DNA of 15,832 nucleotides from DATGMS01 sp040905145 (GTDB taxonomy: Bacteria; Bacteroidota; Bacteroidia; Cytophagales; Cyclobacteriaceae), in assembly GCA_040905145.1 (NCBI GenBank), contig JBBDSC010000223.1, positions 1 to 15,832 of the forward strand, in the 5' to 3' direction. Positions within the stretch are counted from its first letter, which is position 1, and each line of letters starts with the position of its first letter. Below are positions 7,238 to 15,082 of the stretch, piece after piece. The position numbers and the translations under genes are program-made. A model generated the notes under the pieces. It saw only the letters and a list, made by a program, of their open reading frames with translations. It did no database searches and was not told the DNA's origin.

Positions 7238-9535
7238 ATGAAATTATTACAGATGAAAGATAAATTTCAGATAATAGGCGTGATGGCTGTGTCTATGATG
7301 ATCCTCACATGTACCGCATCAATGACCAGCGTCAAAGCCCAAGTTAAATCAAAGCCTGTTTTTAATCCAAATCCATCACCAGCGTATTTATCACCGGAGG
7401 AAAGCATGAAAAGCATACATCTTCCTGAAGGCTACCACTTGGAACTGGTTGCCAGTGAGCCCATGATCAAAGAACCGGTAGCTATTGCCTGGGACGGTAA
7501 TGCCAGGATGTATGTGGCCGAAATGCTGACCTATATGCAGGATGCGGATGCCACAGGAGAGCAGGAGCCAAGAAGCCGTATATCTTTACTGGAAGATACC
7601 GATAACGATGGTAAAATGGATAAAAGTACCGTTTTTATTGATAATCTATTGTTGCCCCGGATGCTGCAGTGTATCAATGGCGAGCTTTTGGTCAATGAAA
7701 CCAATACTATAGACATCTGGAGTTATAGGGATACCAACGGGGATGGAAAAGCCGACACAAAAAAGATCGTGTATAAAAACGACCAGTACAGTGCAAATGG
7801 GGCTAATATGGAACATCAAAGGAGCGGATTGGACTGGAATTTGGATAATTGGATGTACATCACTTATGACCCTGTACGCTTTCGTTATACAAATGGTACG
7901 ATACAGGGTGACACACTTGTTAGTGGATCCGGTGGCGGCCAATGGGGCCTAACGCATGATAACTACGGGCGTTTATTCTACTCTAGTGCAGGGGGGGAGG
8001 TCCCGGCAAGAGGATTTCAGATCAACCCGGTATATGGGAAGCTTGATTTTGCCGATCAGTTTAATGCCGAATTTCAGAAAGTGTGGCCAATTATCGCGAC
8101 TCCTGATGTGCAAGGGGGGCCTAAGCGATTACGCCCGAACGTTACCCTTAATCATTTTACAGCTAGTACAGGGCAATCCATTTTCCGGGGCGATCGGCTT
8201 CCGCACGATCTGGTTGGAGATTATATCGTTTGTGAGCCTGTGGGAAGGATTATAAGGCGGGCAAAGGTGATTAATCTGGAAGGAAAAACCACCTTGCAGA
8301 ATGCCTATTATCGGCAGGAGTTCATCTCTTCCTCAGACATGAATTTCCGACCGGTCAATACAGCGACCGGACCAGATGGCAACCTTTATATCGTAGATAT
8401 GCACAGGGGTATTATCCAGCAGGGCAATTGGACCAGGCCCGGATCTTTTCTCCGGAAAAAAATAGATAGTTTGGGAATGGCCCCAAATATTGGACATGGG
8501 CGTATTTATCGGCTGGTTCATGATGAATACCAGAGAGGGCCAAAACCAAACATGCTCAATGAATCAAGTAGTAAGCTGTTAGCTTATTTAGACCATCCCA
8601 ATGGTTGGTGGCGTGACAATGCCCAAAAGCAAATTATAGCCCTTGGGAATCTATCAGTGGTGTCTGCTTTGAGGGAAATAGCAGGAGGACATCAGTCTTC
8701 CCTTTCCAAGAAACCGGGACATCTGGGGAGAATCCATGCTTTATGGACCCTGGAAGGGTTAGGGGCTATTGATAAGGAGGTGATTTTCACCGCATTTAAG
8801 GATGAACATGCCCAGGTCAGGAAAACGGCAGTGTGGATCAGTGAAATGTATCTGAAGAGGGATGATGAACAGATGATCGATAAGGTTGGAGAGCTTAAAG
8901 ATGATGCTGACCCCGACGTCAGGGTCCAACTGTTGCTGTCCTTGTACAATAGCAAATCCCAAAAGGCAAAAGCCATTGTCAAGCATGTTTTGGAGCAGAA
9001 CCACAAAAACGAAATGCTGGCCGCCACCAAAAAAGCGCTTGATAAAAATGAAGAAGTTAGGACATTTGGCGCCAGACTGGGCAATATGGATAAGGCTGAC
9101 AGAAATTTAATTATAAAAGGAGCGACTACTTTTAAATCACTTTGTGCAAGTTGCCATGGCGCTGACGGTAAAGGACTTGCTATCGGAGGATCGGAGATGG
9201 CGGCTCCCTCTCTGGAAGGGTCAGATCGCTTGACTTTCCCAGAGAAGAACGCTGCGATCAGGATCTTACTTCATGGATTGACCGGCCCTGTCAATGGGGA
9301 GACCTACCCCAGTGTAATGCCACCTATGGAAGCCAATAGTGATGAGTGGGTGGCATCAGTGGTAAGTTATATTCGATACGAATTTGGGAACAATACCCGT
9401 CTTTCACCTGCCGTCAAACCGGATGAGGTGAAGAAAATCAGGGAACAGCACCTGGGAAGAAAAGAAGCCTGGACCTTGGAAGAGCTGGGAATTAAAAGTA
9501 AAGAAGAGCGCGGGATGGAAGCACGAAACCAATAA
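7238..9535 (+). CDS. PVC-type dehydrogenase with C-terminal cytochrome c domain
   Basis: This protein has 765 residues from ATG 7238; a GTG at 7226 and an ATG at 7253 are alternatives. Numbering here counts from the GTG. A signal peptide ends near VKAQ (about 38), so the protein is secreted. Residues 60-430 form a sorbosone/glucose-dehydrogenase-like beta-propeller of the kind called putative membrane-bound dehydrogenase: LPEGYHLELVASEP, AIAWDGNARMYVAEM, TGPDGNLYIVDMHRG, GHGRIYRL. Two calcium-type loops lie in it (DTDNDGKMD at 124-132, DTNGDGKAD at 169-177). Helical HEAT-like repeats follow at about 450-610. The last part is a cytochrome c with heme motif CASCH at 640-644 and a likely axial Met in SVMPPM (698 or 701). 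Family knowledge suggests oxidation of a sugar or alcohol with electrons passed to heme; the substrate is unproven. It lies between two Sus pairs. Its stop codon abuts the 142-bp repeat, and susC2 starts 24 nt later. Confidence 0.85.
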   Translation: MKLLQMKDKFQIIGVMAVSMMILTCTASMTSVKAQVKSKPVFNPNPSPAYLSPEESMKSIHLPEGYHLELVASEPMIKEPVAIAWDGNARMYVAEMLTYMQDADATGEQEPRSRISLLEDTDNDGKMDKSTVFIDNLLLPRMLQCINGELLVNETNTIDIWSYRDTNGDGKADTKKIVYKNDQYSANGANMEHQRSGLDWNLDNWMYITYDPVRFRYTNGTIQGDTLVSGSGGGQWGLTHDNYGRLFYSSAGGEVPARGFQINPVYGKLDFADQFNAEFQKVWPIIATPDVQGGPKRLRPNVTLNHFTASTGQSIFRGDRLPHDLVGDYIVCEPVGRIIRRAKVINLEGKTTLQNAYYRQEFISSSDMNFRPVNTATGPDGNLYIVDMHRGIIQQGNWTRPGSFLRKKIDSLGMAPNIGHGRIYRLVHDEYQRGPKPNMLNESSSKLLAYLDHPNGWWRDNAQKQIIALGNLSVVSALREIAGGHQSSLSKKPGHLGRIHALWTLEGLGAIDKEVIFTAFKDEHAQVRKTAVWISEMYLKRDDEQMIDKVGELKDDADPDVRVQLLLSLYNSKSQKAKAIVKHVLEQNHKNEMLAATKKALDKNEEVRTFGARLGNMDKADRNLIIKGATTFKSLCASCHGADGKGLAIGGSEMAAPSLEGSDRLTFPEKNAAIRILLHGLTGPVNGETYPSVMPPMEANSDEWVASVVSYIRYEFGNNTRLSPAVKPDEVKKIREQHLGRKEAWTLEELGIKSKEERGMEARNQ

Positions 9536-9676
9536 TGTATAATCCACAACTACAAAAGTATGAAAAAATCACTTTACAAATTACTCCTCAGAGTAACTAA
9601 TTATTCATGTATGGGTATTTTGGGCCAGTTTCTATTGGTTGGCCTTTGCCTGGCGCATGATGCTGATCCACAAAAA
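9535..9676 (+). repeat. 142-bp perfect direct repeat, copy 2 (susC2 start)
   Basis: This copy is identical to 1336-1477. Its first base is the last A of the dehydrogenase TAA stop (9533-9535). Its last part encodes residue 39 of SusC2. The two-hairpin leader present before copy 1 is absent here, because the sequence upstream is the dehydrogenase coding region. Confidence 0.95.
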
Positions 9677-12600
9677 GCAACCAGCATGCATGCCATTGAA
9701 GCTGCATATGCTAATGCGTCGTCGGCTGATAAAAAAGGAGAACCGCCTGTCAAGAGGATCGATGCTGCCATAAATGTATCCGGGAAGGTGACCTCATCAT
9801 CTGATGAAGAGGGCATTCCAGGGGTCAATATAATGGTAAAAGGCACCATTACAGGTACAGTGACTGATGTAGAAGGCAGCTATAATCTTTCTGTTCCAAA
9901 TGAAAACGATACTTTGGTATTTTCATCCATTGGCTATAAAAGACAAGAAGTGCCAGTAAATGGTAGAGCAGTGATTGACATCATTATGGAGGAAGATTTG
10001 CAGAGTTTGGATGAGGTGGTGGTAATTGGATACGGCACTGAGAAACAGGTTAATGTTATTGGATCTGTTACAACCGTTAACAGTGAAGCAATTACTGCCG
10101 CTCCGATTTCCAGTATCTCCAATGCTTTAGCAGGCCGTCTCCCCGGAGCTACTGTCCAGCAAAGAAGTGGCGAGCCAGGTAATGATGCAGCATCCATCCT
10201 TATCAGAGGAAATTCCACATTGGGCAATAGTGCTCCTTTGATAGTTGTTGACGGTATTCCTGGAAGGGATTTAAATTCCCTTAACCCAAACGACGTGGAA
10301 AGCATCACTGTCCTCAAAGATGCCTCTGCGGCAATTTATGGGGCAAGGGCTGCCAATGGTGTGGTATTAGTAACCACCAAACGTGGCAATGAGGAAACCC
10401 CGGCAACCTTTAATTATGAGTTTAATGAAGGTTTTCTTAGCCCAACCATGTTGCCTGAAATGGCTGATGCCCCAACTTATGCCCAGATGATCCGGGAGAC
10501 GCAGTCATATAGGGGGATTGACGAATCCAACATGACTTTTTCCCTGGATGATATTGAAAAATACAAATCCGGAGAATATCCATGGACTCATCCAAATACA
10601 GATTGGTATAAAGCAGCTTTGGCGGATTACAGCACAAACCGTCGCCATAATTTCTCAGTGAGCGGAGGGACGAAAGCAATAAAATATTATGGGTCTTTTG
10701 GCAAACAATTTAATGATGGCATATACAAAAACTCTGCGACTTCTTATAACCGGTACAATCTCAATATTAATTTAGATGCCCAGATCAACGAGTTCTTAAG
10801 CGTTGGCATTGATATAAATGGTTCTCAGGAAAACAGGATGTATTCTACAAAAAGTTCAGCCAGTATATTTTCCTCCTTGATGAGAAGTTATCCTACTAGC
10901 ACAGCAGTTTTTCCGAATGGTTTACCAGGGCCTGATATTGAATACGGGGACAATCCTGTGGTAACTCCTTCTTTTGAGACAGGATTCAATGATGATAAGC
11001 GCTATAGGAGTAATAACAAACTTTCTGCTAACTTTTTAGTTCCTGGGGTGGAAGGTTTATCCTTATCCAGTTATTACTCTTACGACATGTATTTTTCGCA
11101 AGGGAAACTGTTCCAAAAGCCATGGGTACTTTACCAATTGGATGAAGGCGCTTATTTGGCTGCAGGTAATACCGGAAGGGAAGATGGATCAGCTTTTCTT
11201 CTTGGCACCTCTAAAGCATATTCAGAACCGAGATTGACCGATTCTTTTAGCAGCACTAAAACAAGTACGTTTAATTTTAGGGCGAATTATGATAAAACCA
11301 TTAATGAGGTTCATAACTTCAGCACATTTGTTGCCTACGAAAGTTCCGAATATACTGCCCAGGGAATTGAGGCATTCAGAAGGTATTTTGTTTCCGAGAA
11401 GTTGCCCTATTTATTTGCCGGTGGTGATGCGGAGAAAGATAATAGCGGATGGGTTGATATAGATTCCCGGGCAAACTATTTTGGTAGGTTTAGCTACAAT
11501 TATGATGAAACCTATTTGTTCCAATTTAGTTTTAGAAGGGATGGTTCCCTTAGGTTTTCAGAAGAAAGCGGACGTTGGGGAAATTTCCCCGCCTTACTTG
11601 CTGGATGGAGGGTTTCCAATGAAGACTTCTGGCAGGAAAACATGGGCTTCATCAACTTTTTTAAACTCAAAGCTTCCTGGGGCCAAATGGGTAATGACTT
11701 GGTGGCCCCATTCCAATACGTATCAGGCTATGCGTTCGGAACCGGAGGAGTATATGGAGCTGGTAAGGACTATTTAACCAGTTTGTATTTGTCCGGTGCA
11801 CCAAATCCCTTTATCACCTGGGAAGTGGCCAATGTTTATAATGCGGGCTTTGAATCCTCCTTTTTGGACGAAAAAATCACTTTAAATGCTGATTTCTTCT
11901 ATCAGAGGCGTAGTGATATCCTTGTGAAAAGGAATGCATCGGTCCCGAGTTTTACCGGCATTTCATTACCTGATGAAAATTTCGGGATAGTTGATTCCAA
12001 AGGTTTTGAAATTATATTGGGGTATAATCAGCGCAAATCCGACCTCTCTTATGGAATCAATGGAAATTTTGCGTTTGCACGTAATAATGTTGTCGAATTC
12101 GATGAACCTGCGCGGAATGTACCCTGGCAGGTACAAACAGGACATCCCCAAGGGGCAGCCTTGTTGTACAGATCGATGGGTATTTTTAGAGATGAGGAAC
12201 ATGTGAATTCCTTGCCCCATGTGGCAGGAGCACGTCCGGGGGATATTATTATCGAAGATTATGATGGGGACGGTAAAATTACCAATGATGATAGAGTTTT
12301 GTTTGACCAAACAACTAACCCTGAAATCAGTTTTGGTTTATCATTTAATCTAAGTTATAAAAATTGGGCCTTGAATGGCCTGGTACAAGGTGTGGGAACA
12401 GCTATGAGAAGGATGTACAGTGATGACCGGCAAGGTTCGGGAGGAAATTATTTCCAATATGATGCGGAAGGAAGATGGACTCCGGATAATATGGATGCAG
12501 AAAAACCGCGGGCATTTGAAAGAATAGAAGAGTATTGGAGAGGAAGTCATATTACTGATTATTCCTATCAGAATACCACTTATGCCCGTCTGAAAAACCT

Positions 12601-12790
12601 GCAACTCTCTTACACACTTCCTCAAAACCTTCAAAATGCCATAAGGCTCAAGAATGCAGAGGTTTACGTTTCCGGACAGAATTTATTCATGATCTATTCA
12701 GAAAGTAAAATTATGGATCCAGAACTTGTATCTGATCAAAGCTATCCGTTGATGAGAGTCATGGCTGTAGGTGCAAGAGTTTCCTTTTAA
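9560..12790 (+). CDS. SusC/RagA-family TonB-linked outer membrane protein (SusC2)
   Basis: This 1076-residue TonB-dependent outer-membrane channel is paired with the SusD that follows. The first 39 residues are identical to SusC1. After that come a carboxypeptidase-regulatory-like domain from about residue 73 (VSGKVTSSSDEEG, GTVTDVEGSYNLS) and the TonB-box-like SLDEVVVIGYGTEKQ. The plug is full-length at about 161-275 (IRGNSTLGNSAPLIVVDGIP, LKDASAAIYGARAANGV). The barrel has a D-Y-D-G-D-G loop near 900 and a terminal Phe (MAVGARVSF). No STN domain is present. The barrel differs greatly from SusC1, so the ligand is probably different. Only 24 nt separate it from the dehydrogenase stop and there is no own hairpin leader, so it may be transcribed with the dehydrogenase. 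Confidence 0.95.
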   Translation: MKKSLYKLLLRVTNYSCMGILGQFLLVGLCLAHDADPQKATSMHAIEAAYANASSADKKGEPPVKRIDAAINVSGKVTSSSDEEGIPGVNIMVKGTITGTVTDVEGSYNLSVPNENDTLVFSSIGYKRQEVPVNGRAVIDIIMEEDLQSLDEVVVIGYGTEKQVNVIGSVTTVNSEAITAAPISSISNALAGRLPGATVQQRSGEPGNDAASILIRGNSTLGNSAPLIVVDGIPGRDLNSLNPNDVESITVLKDASAAIYGARAANGVVLVTTKRGNEETPATFNYEFNEGFLSPTMLPEMADAPTYAQMIRETQSYRGIDESNMTFSLDDIEKYKSGEYPWTHPNTDWYKAALADYSTNRRHNFSVSGGTKAIKYYGSFGKQFNDGIYKNSATSYNRYNLNINLDAQINEFLSVGIDINGSQENRMYSTKSSASIFSSLMRSYPTSTAVFPNGLPGPDIEYGDNPVVTPSFETGFNDDKRYRSNNKLSANFLVPGVEGLSLSSYYSYDMYFSQGKLFQKPWVLYQLDEGAYLAAGNTGREDGSAFLLGTSKAYSEPRLTDSFSSTKTSTFNFRANYDKTINEVHNFSTFVAYESSEYTAQGIEAFRRYFVSEKLPYLFAGGDAEKDNSGWVDIDSRANYFGRFSYNYDETYLFQFSFRRDGSLRFSEESGRWGNFPALLAGWRVSNEDFWQENMGFINFFKLKASWGQMGNDLVAPFQYVSGYAFGTGGVYGAGKDYLTSLYLSGAPNPFITWEVANVYNAGFESSFLDEKITLNADFFYQRRSDILVKRNASVPSFTGISLPDENFGIVDSKGFEIILGYNQRKSDLSYGINGNFAFARNNVVEFDEPARNVPWQVQTGHPQGAALLYRSMGIFRDEEHVNSLPHVAGARPGDIIIEDYDGDGKITNDDRVLFDQTTNPEISFGLSFNLSYKNWALNGLVQGVGTAMRRMYSDDRQGSGGNYFQYDAEGRWTPDNMDAEKPRAFERIEEYWRGSHITDYSYQNTTYARLKNLQLSYTLPQNLQNAIRLKNAEVYVSGQNLFMIYSESKIMDPELVSDQSYPLMRVMAVGARVSF

Positions 12791-12825
12791 TAAAAACGTC
12801 GTCTTTAATTATAATAGAAAAGTAT

Positions 12826-14652
12826 ATGAAAATATATAAAATAAATATAAATGTCTTCGCATTCTTAGCAATGTTGCTATTGGCTTGCGAACATGAAGTA
12901 TTGGACAAAACTCCTTTAGATAGGTACTCGGACGAAGTTCTTTGGTCTGATATCAATCTGGCGGATGCTTACCTGTTGGATACTTATCACAATTTAGCTA
13001 TGGGCTTTGCCCCTGCCATGCTTATGTCAGTGACAGATGAAACCCGTTTTGAATTTACATGGGGACCCGAAAATTACGTTGGCGGGGCGATATCTGCCGA
13101 CAATCCGCGGCCATGGATCACAGGATGGGCAACGGGAGAATTTCCAAATTGGTCAGCCAATTATGGTGATATTCAAAAGCTGAACATTTTCCTTGCGAAT
13201 ATTGATAGAGTTCCGGAAGCCTATGATGGGGCGGAGAGAGAGTCTGCCCTGCTAGCAGCTGAAAGAATGAAAGGTGAGGCGTTATTCCTGAGAGCCTACT
13301 GTTATGCTCAATTGGCCTTAACTTATGGAGGTGTACCTATTATTAATGAGCCATTTGAAAGAGAGGATGATTATTTATCCATACAAAGGTCCTCCTTCGA
13401 GGAAACCATTGATTTTATTTCACAGGACTGTGACGCTGCATCTGCTCTTCTCTTGACCAAGGAGGAAATGGAGATGGGAAAAGCAACCAAAGGGGCAGCA
13501 CTAGCCCTTAAATCAAGAGTATTGCTATTTGCAGCCAGTGACCTTACTGCGGACGGAACGGCAGAAAACCAATATGTTGGTTACGAAAATCCCGATAGGA
13601 ACGCATTATGGACGGCAGCAAGAAATGCAGCTAAAGCAGTTATTGATTTGGGAACCTATTCACTTTCAGATTTTGGTGCGCCGGATAAAGCGGCAGTGGC
13701 CCAAAACTACTATGAATTCTTCAGACAAAAAGACCTTTCAAACAGTGAAATTATATGGGGAAAGATGTATTTGAAGGCCAATGGAATCGCAAGTCAAATG
13801 AATCTGTGGAATGGAGCTAACGGAAACAATAACTGGGCAGGCCATAACCCTACCCAAAATTTGGTGGATGCTTATCAGATGGAGGACGGTTCAGGTTTCT
13901 TCGACCATTTTAAATTGGAAAATGGATATTATATGAATGTCTCTGAGAAGTATGAAAATGAAAATCCTTATCATGATCGCGAACCACGGTTTTATGGATC
14001 TATATTATATGATAGTGCTGTTTGGCAACCGCGTTTTCCTAACCTGGCTAATAGGGATCCGCTAGGGATATATGATAGACGGACCCGGATCACGATCGAG
14101 AATGGAGCTGTAACTTCCCAAATCTATGGAATTGATACACGCCAAGGTCCTATTGAAGCCTGGAATGGCTCCTTTACCGGTTACATCATGAAAAAGTGGC
14201 TCGACCATGAAATTACGGGCAAGGATGAGAATAACGATAACGTATGGATTGAGTTCAGATACGCAGAAGTGTTGTTGAATTATGCCGAAGCGCTGATTGA
14301 ATTGGGGGAAACTTCAGAAGCCGCCACTTATATTAACAGGATCAGGAACCGGGTAGGTATGCCGGATTTCATAGGGGACATCACTGCAGCTCTTCGATAT
14401 GAAAGAAAAATTGAATTGGCTTTTGAAGAAATTAGATGGTATGATATCAGAAGATGGAAAGTGCTTGAAGAAACCCTCACAGACGCTATGGGCATTGATA
14501 TTACTGAAACCAACCAGGAAGGCACGGTGACAACAGACTGGAAGCAAATAGTGGCTGAGGAACGGTCGGTGGAAAAAAAGATGTATTGGGTTCCTATTCC
14601 AACGGATGAAATGAATAAAGCACCGCAGTTGGTGCAGAACCCCGGTTATTGA
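12826..14652 (+). CDS. RagB/SusD-family surface lipoprotein (SusD2)
   Basis: This 608-residue partner of SusC2 starts 35 nt after it. The signal peptide ends in lipobox LLAC with Cys21, followed by EHEVLDKTPLDRYSDE. The SusD helical core includes ALFLRAYCYAQLALTYGGVP (about 152-171). The C-terminal domain carries EFRYAEVLLNYAEALIELGE (about 477), YINRIRNRVGMP, YERKIELAFEEIRWYDIRRW and the terminal QLVQNPGY. The length is at the upper end of normal. It is clearly homologous to SusD1 but divergent, in line with a different ligand. Unlike the first operon, no DUF3823 gene follows. Confidence 0.95.
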   Translation: MKIYKININVFAFLAMLLLACEHEVLDKTPLDRYSDEVLWSDINLADAYLLDTYHNLAMGFAPAMLMSVTDETRFEFTWGPENYVGGAISADNPRPWITGWATGEFPNWSANYGDIQKLNIFLANIDRVPEAYDGAERESALLAAERMKGEALFLRAYCYAQLALTYGGVPIINEPFEREDDYLSIQRSSFEETIDFISQDCDAASALLLTKEEMEMGKATKGAALALKSRVLLFAASDLTADGTAENQYVGYENPDRNALWTAARNAAKAVIDLGTYSLSDFGAPDKAAVAQNYYEFFRQKDLSNSEIIWGKMYLKANGIASQMNLWNGANGNNNWAGHNPTQNLVDAYQMEDGSGFFDHFKLENGYYMNVSEKYENENPYHDREPRFYGSILYDSAVWQPRFPNLANRDPLGIYDRRTRITIENGAVTSQIYGIDTRQGPIEAWNGSFTGYIMKKWLDHEITGKDENNDNVWIEFRYAEVLLNYAEALIELGETSEAATYINRIRNRVGMPDFIGDITAALRYERKIELAFEEIRWYDIRRWKVLEETLTDAMGIDITETNQEGTVTTDWKQIVAEERSVEKKMYWVPIPTDEMNKAPQLVQNPGY

Positions 14653-14670
14653 GTGTCACGAACAATGTGA

Positions 14671-14757
14671 ATTAAGCTGTCGGTGGAGACCAACAACGAA
14701 GTCGTCCGAGTTGGTGTGTTCACCGGCCCTTCGCAATATCTTATTGGGTTACGATAG
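14671..14757 (+). other. Short frame and hairpin after susD2, possible gene-end remnant
   Basis: Between the susD2 stop and the antitoxin gene, one 28-codon frame reads in part EVVRVGVFTGPSQYLIG and ends in TAG at 14755-14757. It looks protein-like but has no start codon of its own that makes sense, and I do not recognise the family. The same DNA can fold: GGTG (14682-14685) with CACC (14721-14724) and ACCAAC (14689-14694) with GTTGGT (14710-14715). No T-tract follows. It could be the severed C-terminus of a lost gene, an attenuated terminator, or chance. Confidence 0.3.
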
Positions 14758-14769
14758 TATTACCTTGAA

Positions 14770-15061
14770 ATGATGGAAAAGTTAAACAATGTTCATCCAG
14801 GTGAGATCTTGGAAAAAGATTTTCTGGAACATGAGATTAAGTGCTTATGCATTGGCAAAAGCAATTGGAGTAGATCAAACAAGAATCAGCCAATTGATCA
14901 AAGGAAAGCGAAAGATATCTGCCGATACTGCTTTGAGGTTATCAAGGTATTTTAAAATGTCTGCAGAATTCTGGCTAAATGCCCAGTGTCGATATGATCT
15001 TGAAGAAGAAAAGAAATACAATAAAGAATACAACAAAATCAAGCCTTACGAGCCAGTTTAA
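14770..15061 (+). pseudogene. higA: HigA-family antitoxin, broken by frameshift, no toxin beside it
   Basis: Two overlapping frames together spell one HigA/XRE antitoxin. The first (ATG 14770 or 14773) gives NNVHPGEILEKDFLEH, the typical N-terminus. The other frame continues RLSAYALAKAIGVDQTRISQ, then LIKGKRKISADTALRLSRYF and SAEFWLNAQCRYDLE, the helix-turn-helix and C-terminal part, to TAA at 15059-15061. The frames switch near 14830-14834. Restoring one AT to CATGAGA (making CATATGAGA) would give FLEHMRLSAYALAK with normal spacing, so loss of an AT unit is likely. Re-initiation at ATG 14831 could give 76 residues lacking the N-terminus. HigA normally represses its operon and neutralises the HigB mRNA-cleaving toxin. 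Only 117 nt precede it, too few for higB. A sequencing error is the main alternative. Confidence 0.7.
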
Positions 15062-15082
15062 ACTATAAATAGATTCCCATCC

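Noticed and set aside
7251..7340. Lipobox at MILTC in the dehydrogenase
   Set aside because: Thr before Cys is a poor lipobox position, and a normal signal-peptidase site at VKA-Q follows.
14653..14769. HigB toxin gene upstream of the antitoxin
   Set aside because: Only 117 nt are available and no frame there shows the HigB C-terminal pattern.
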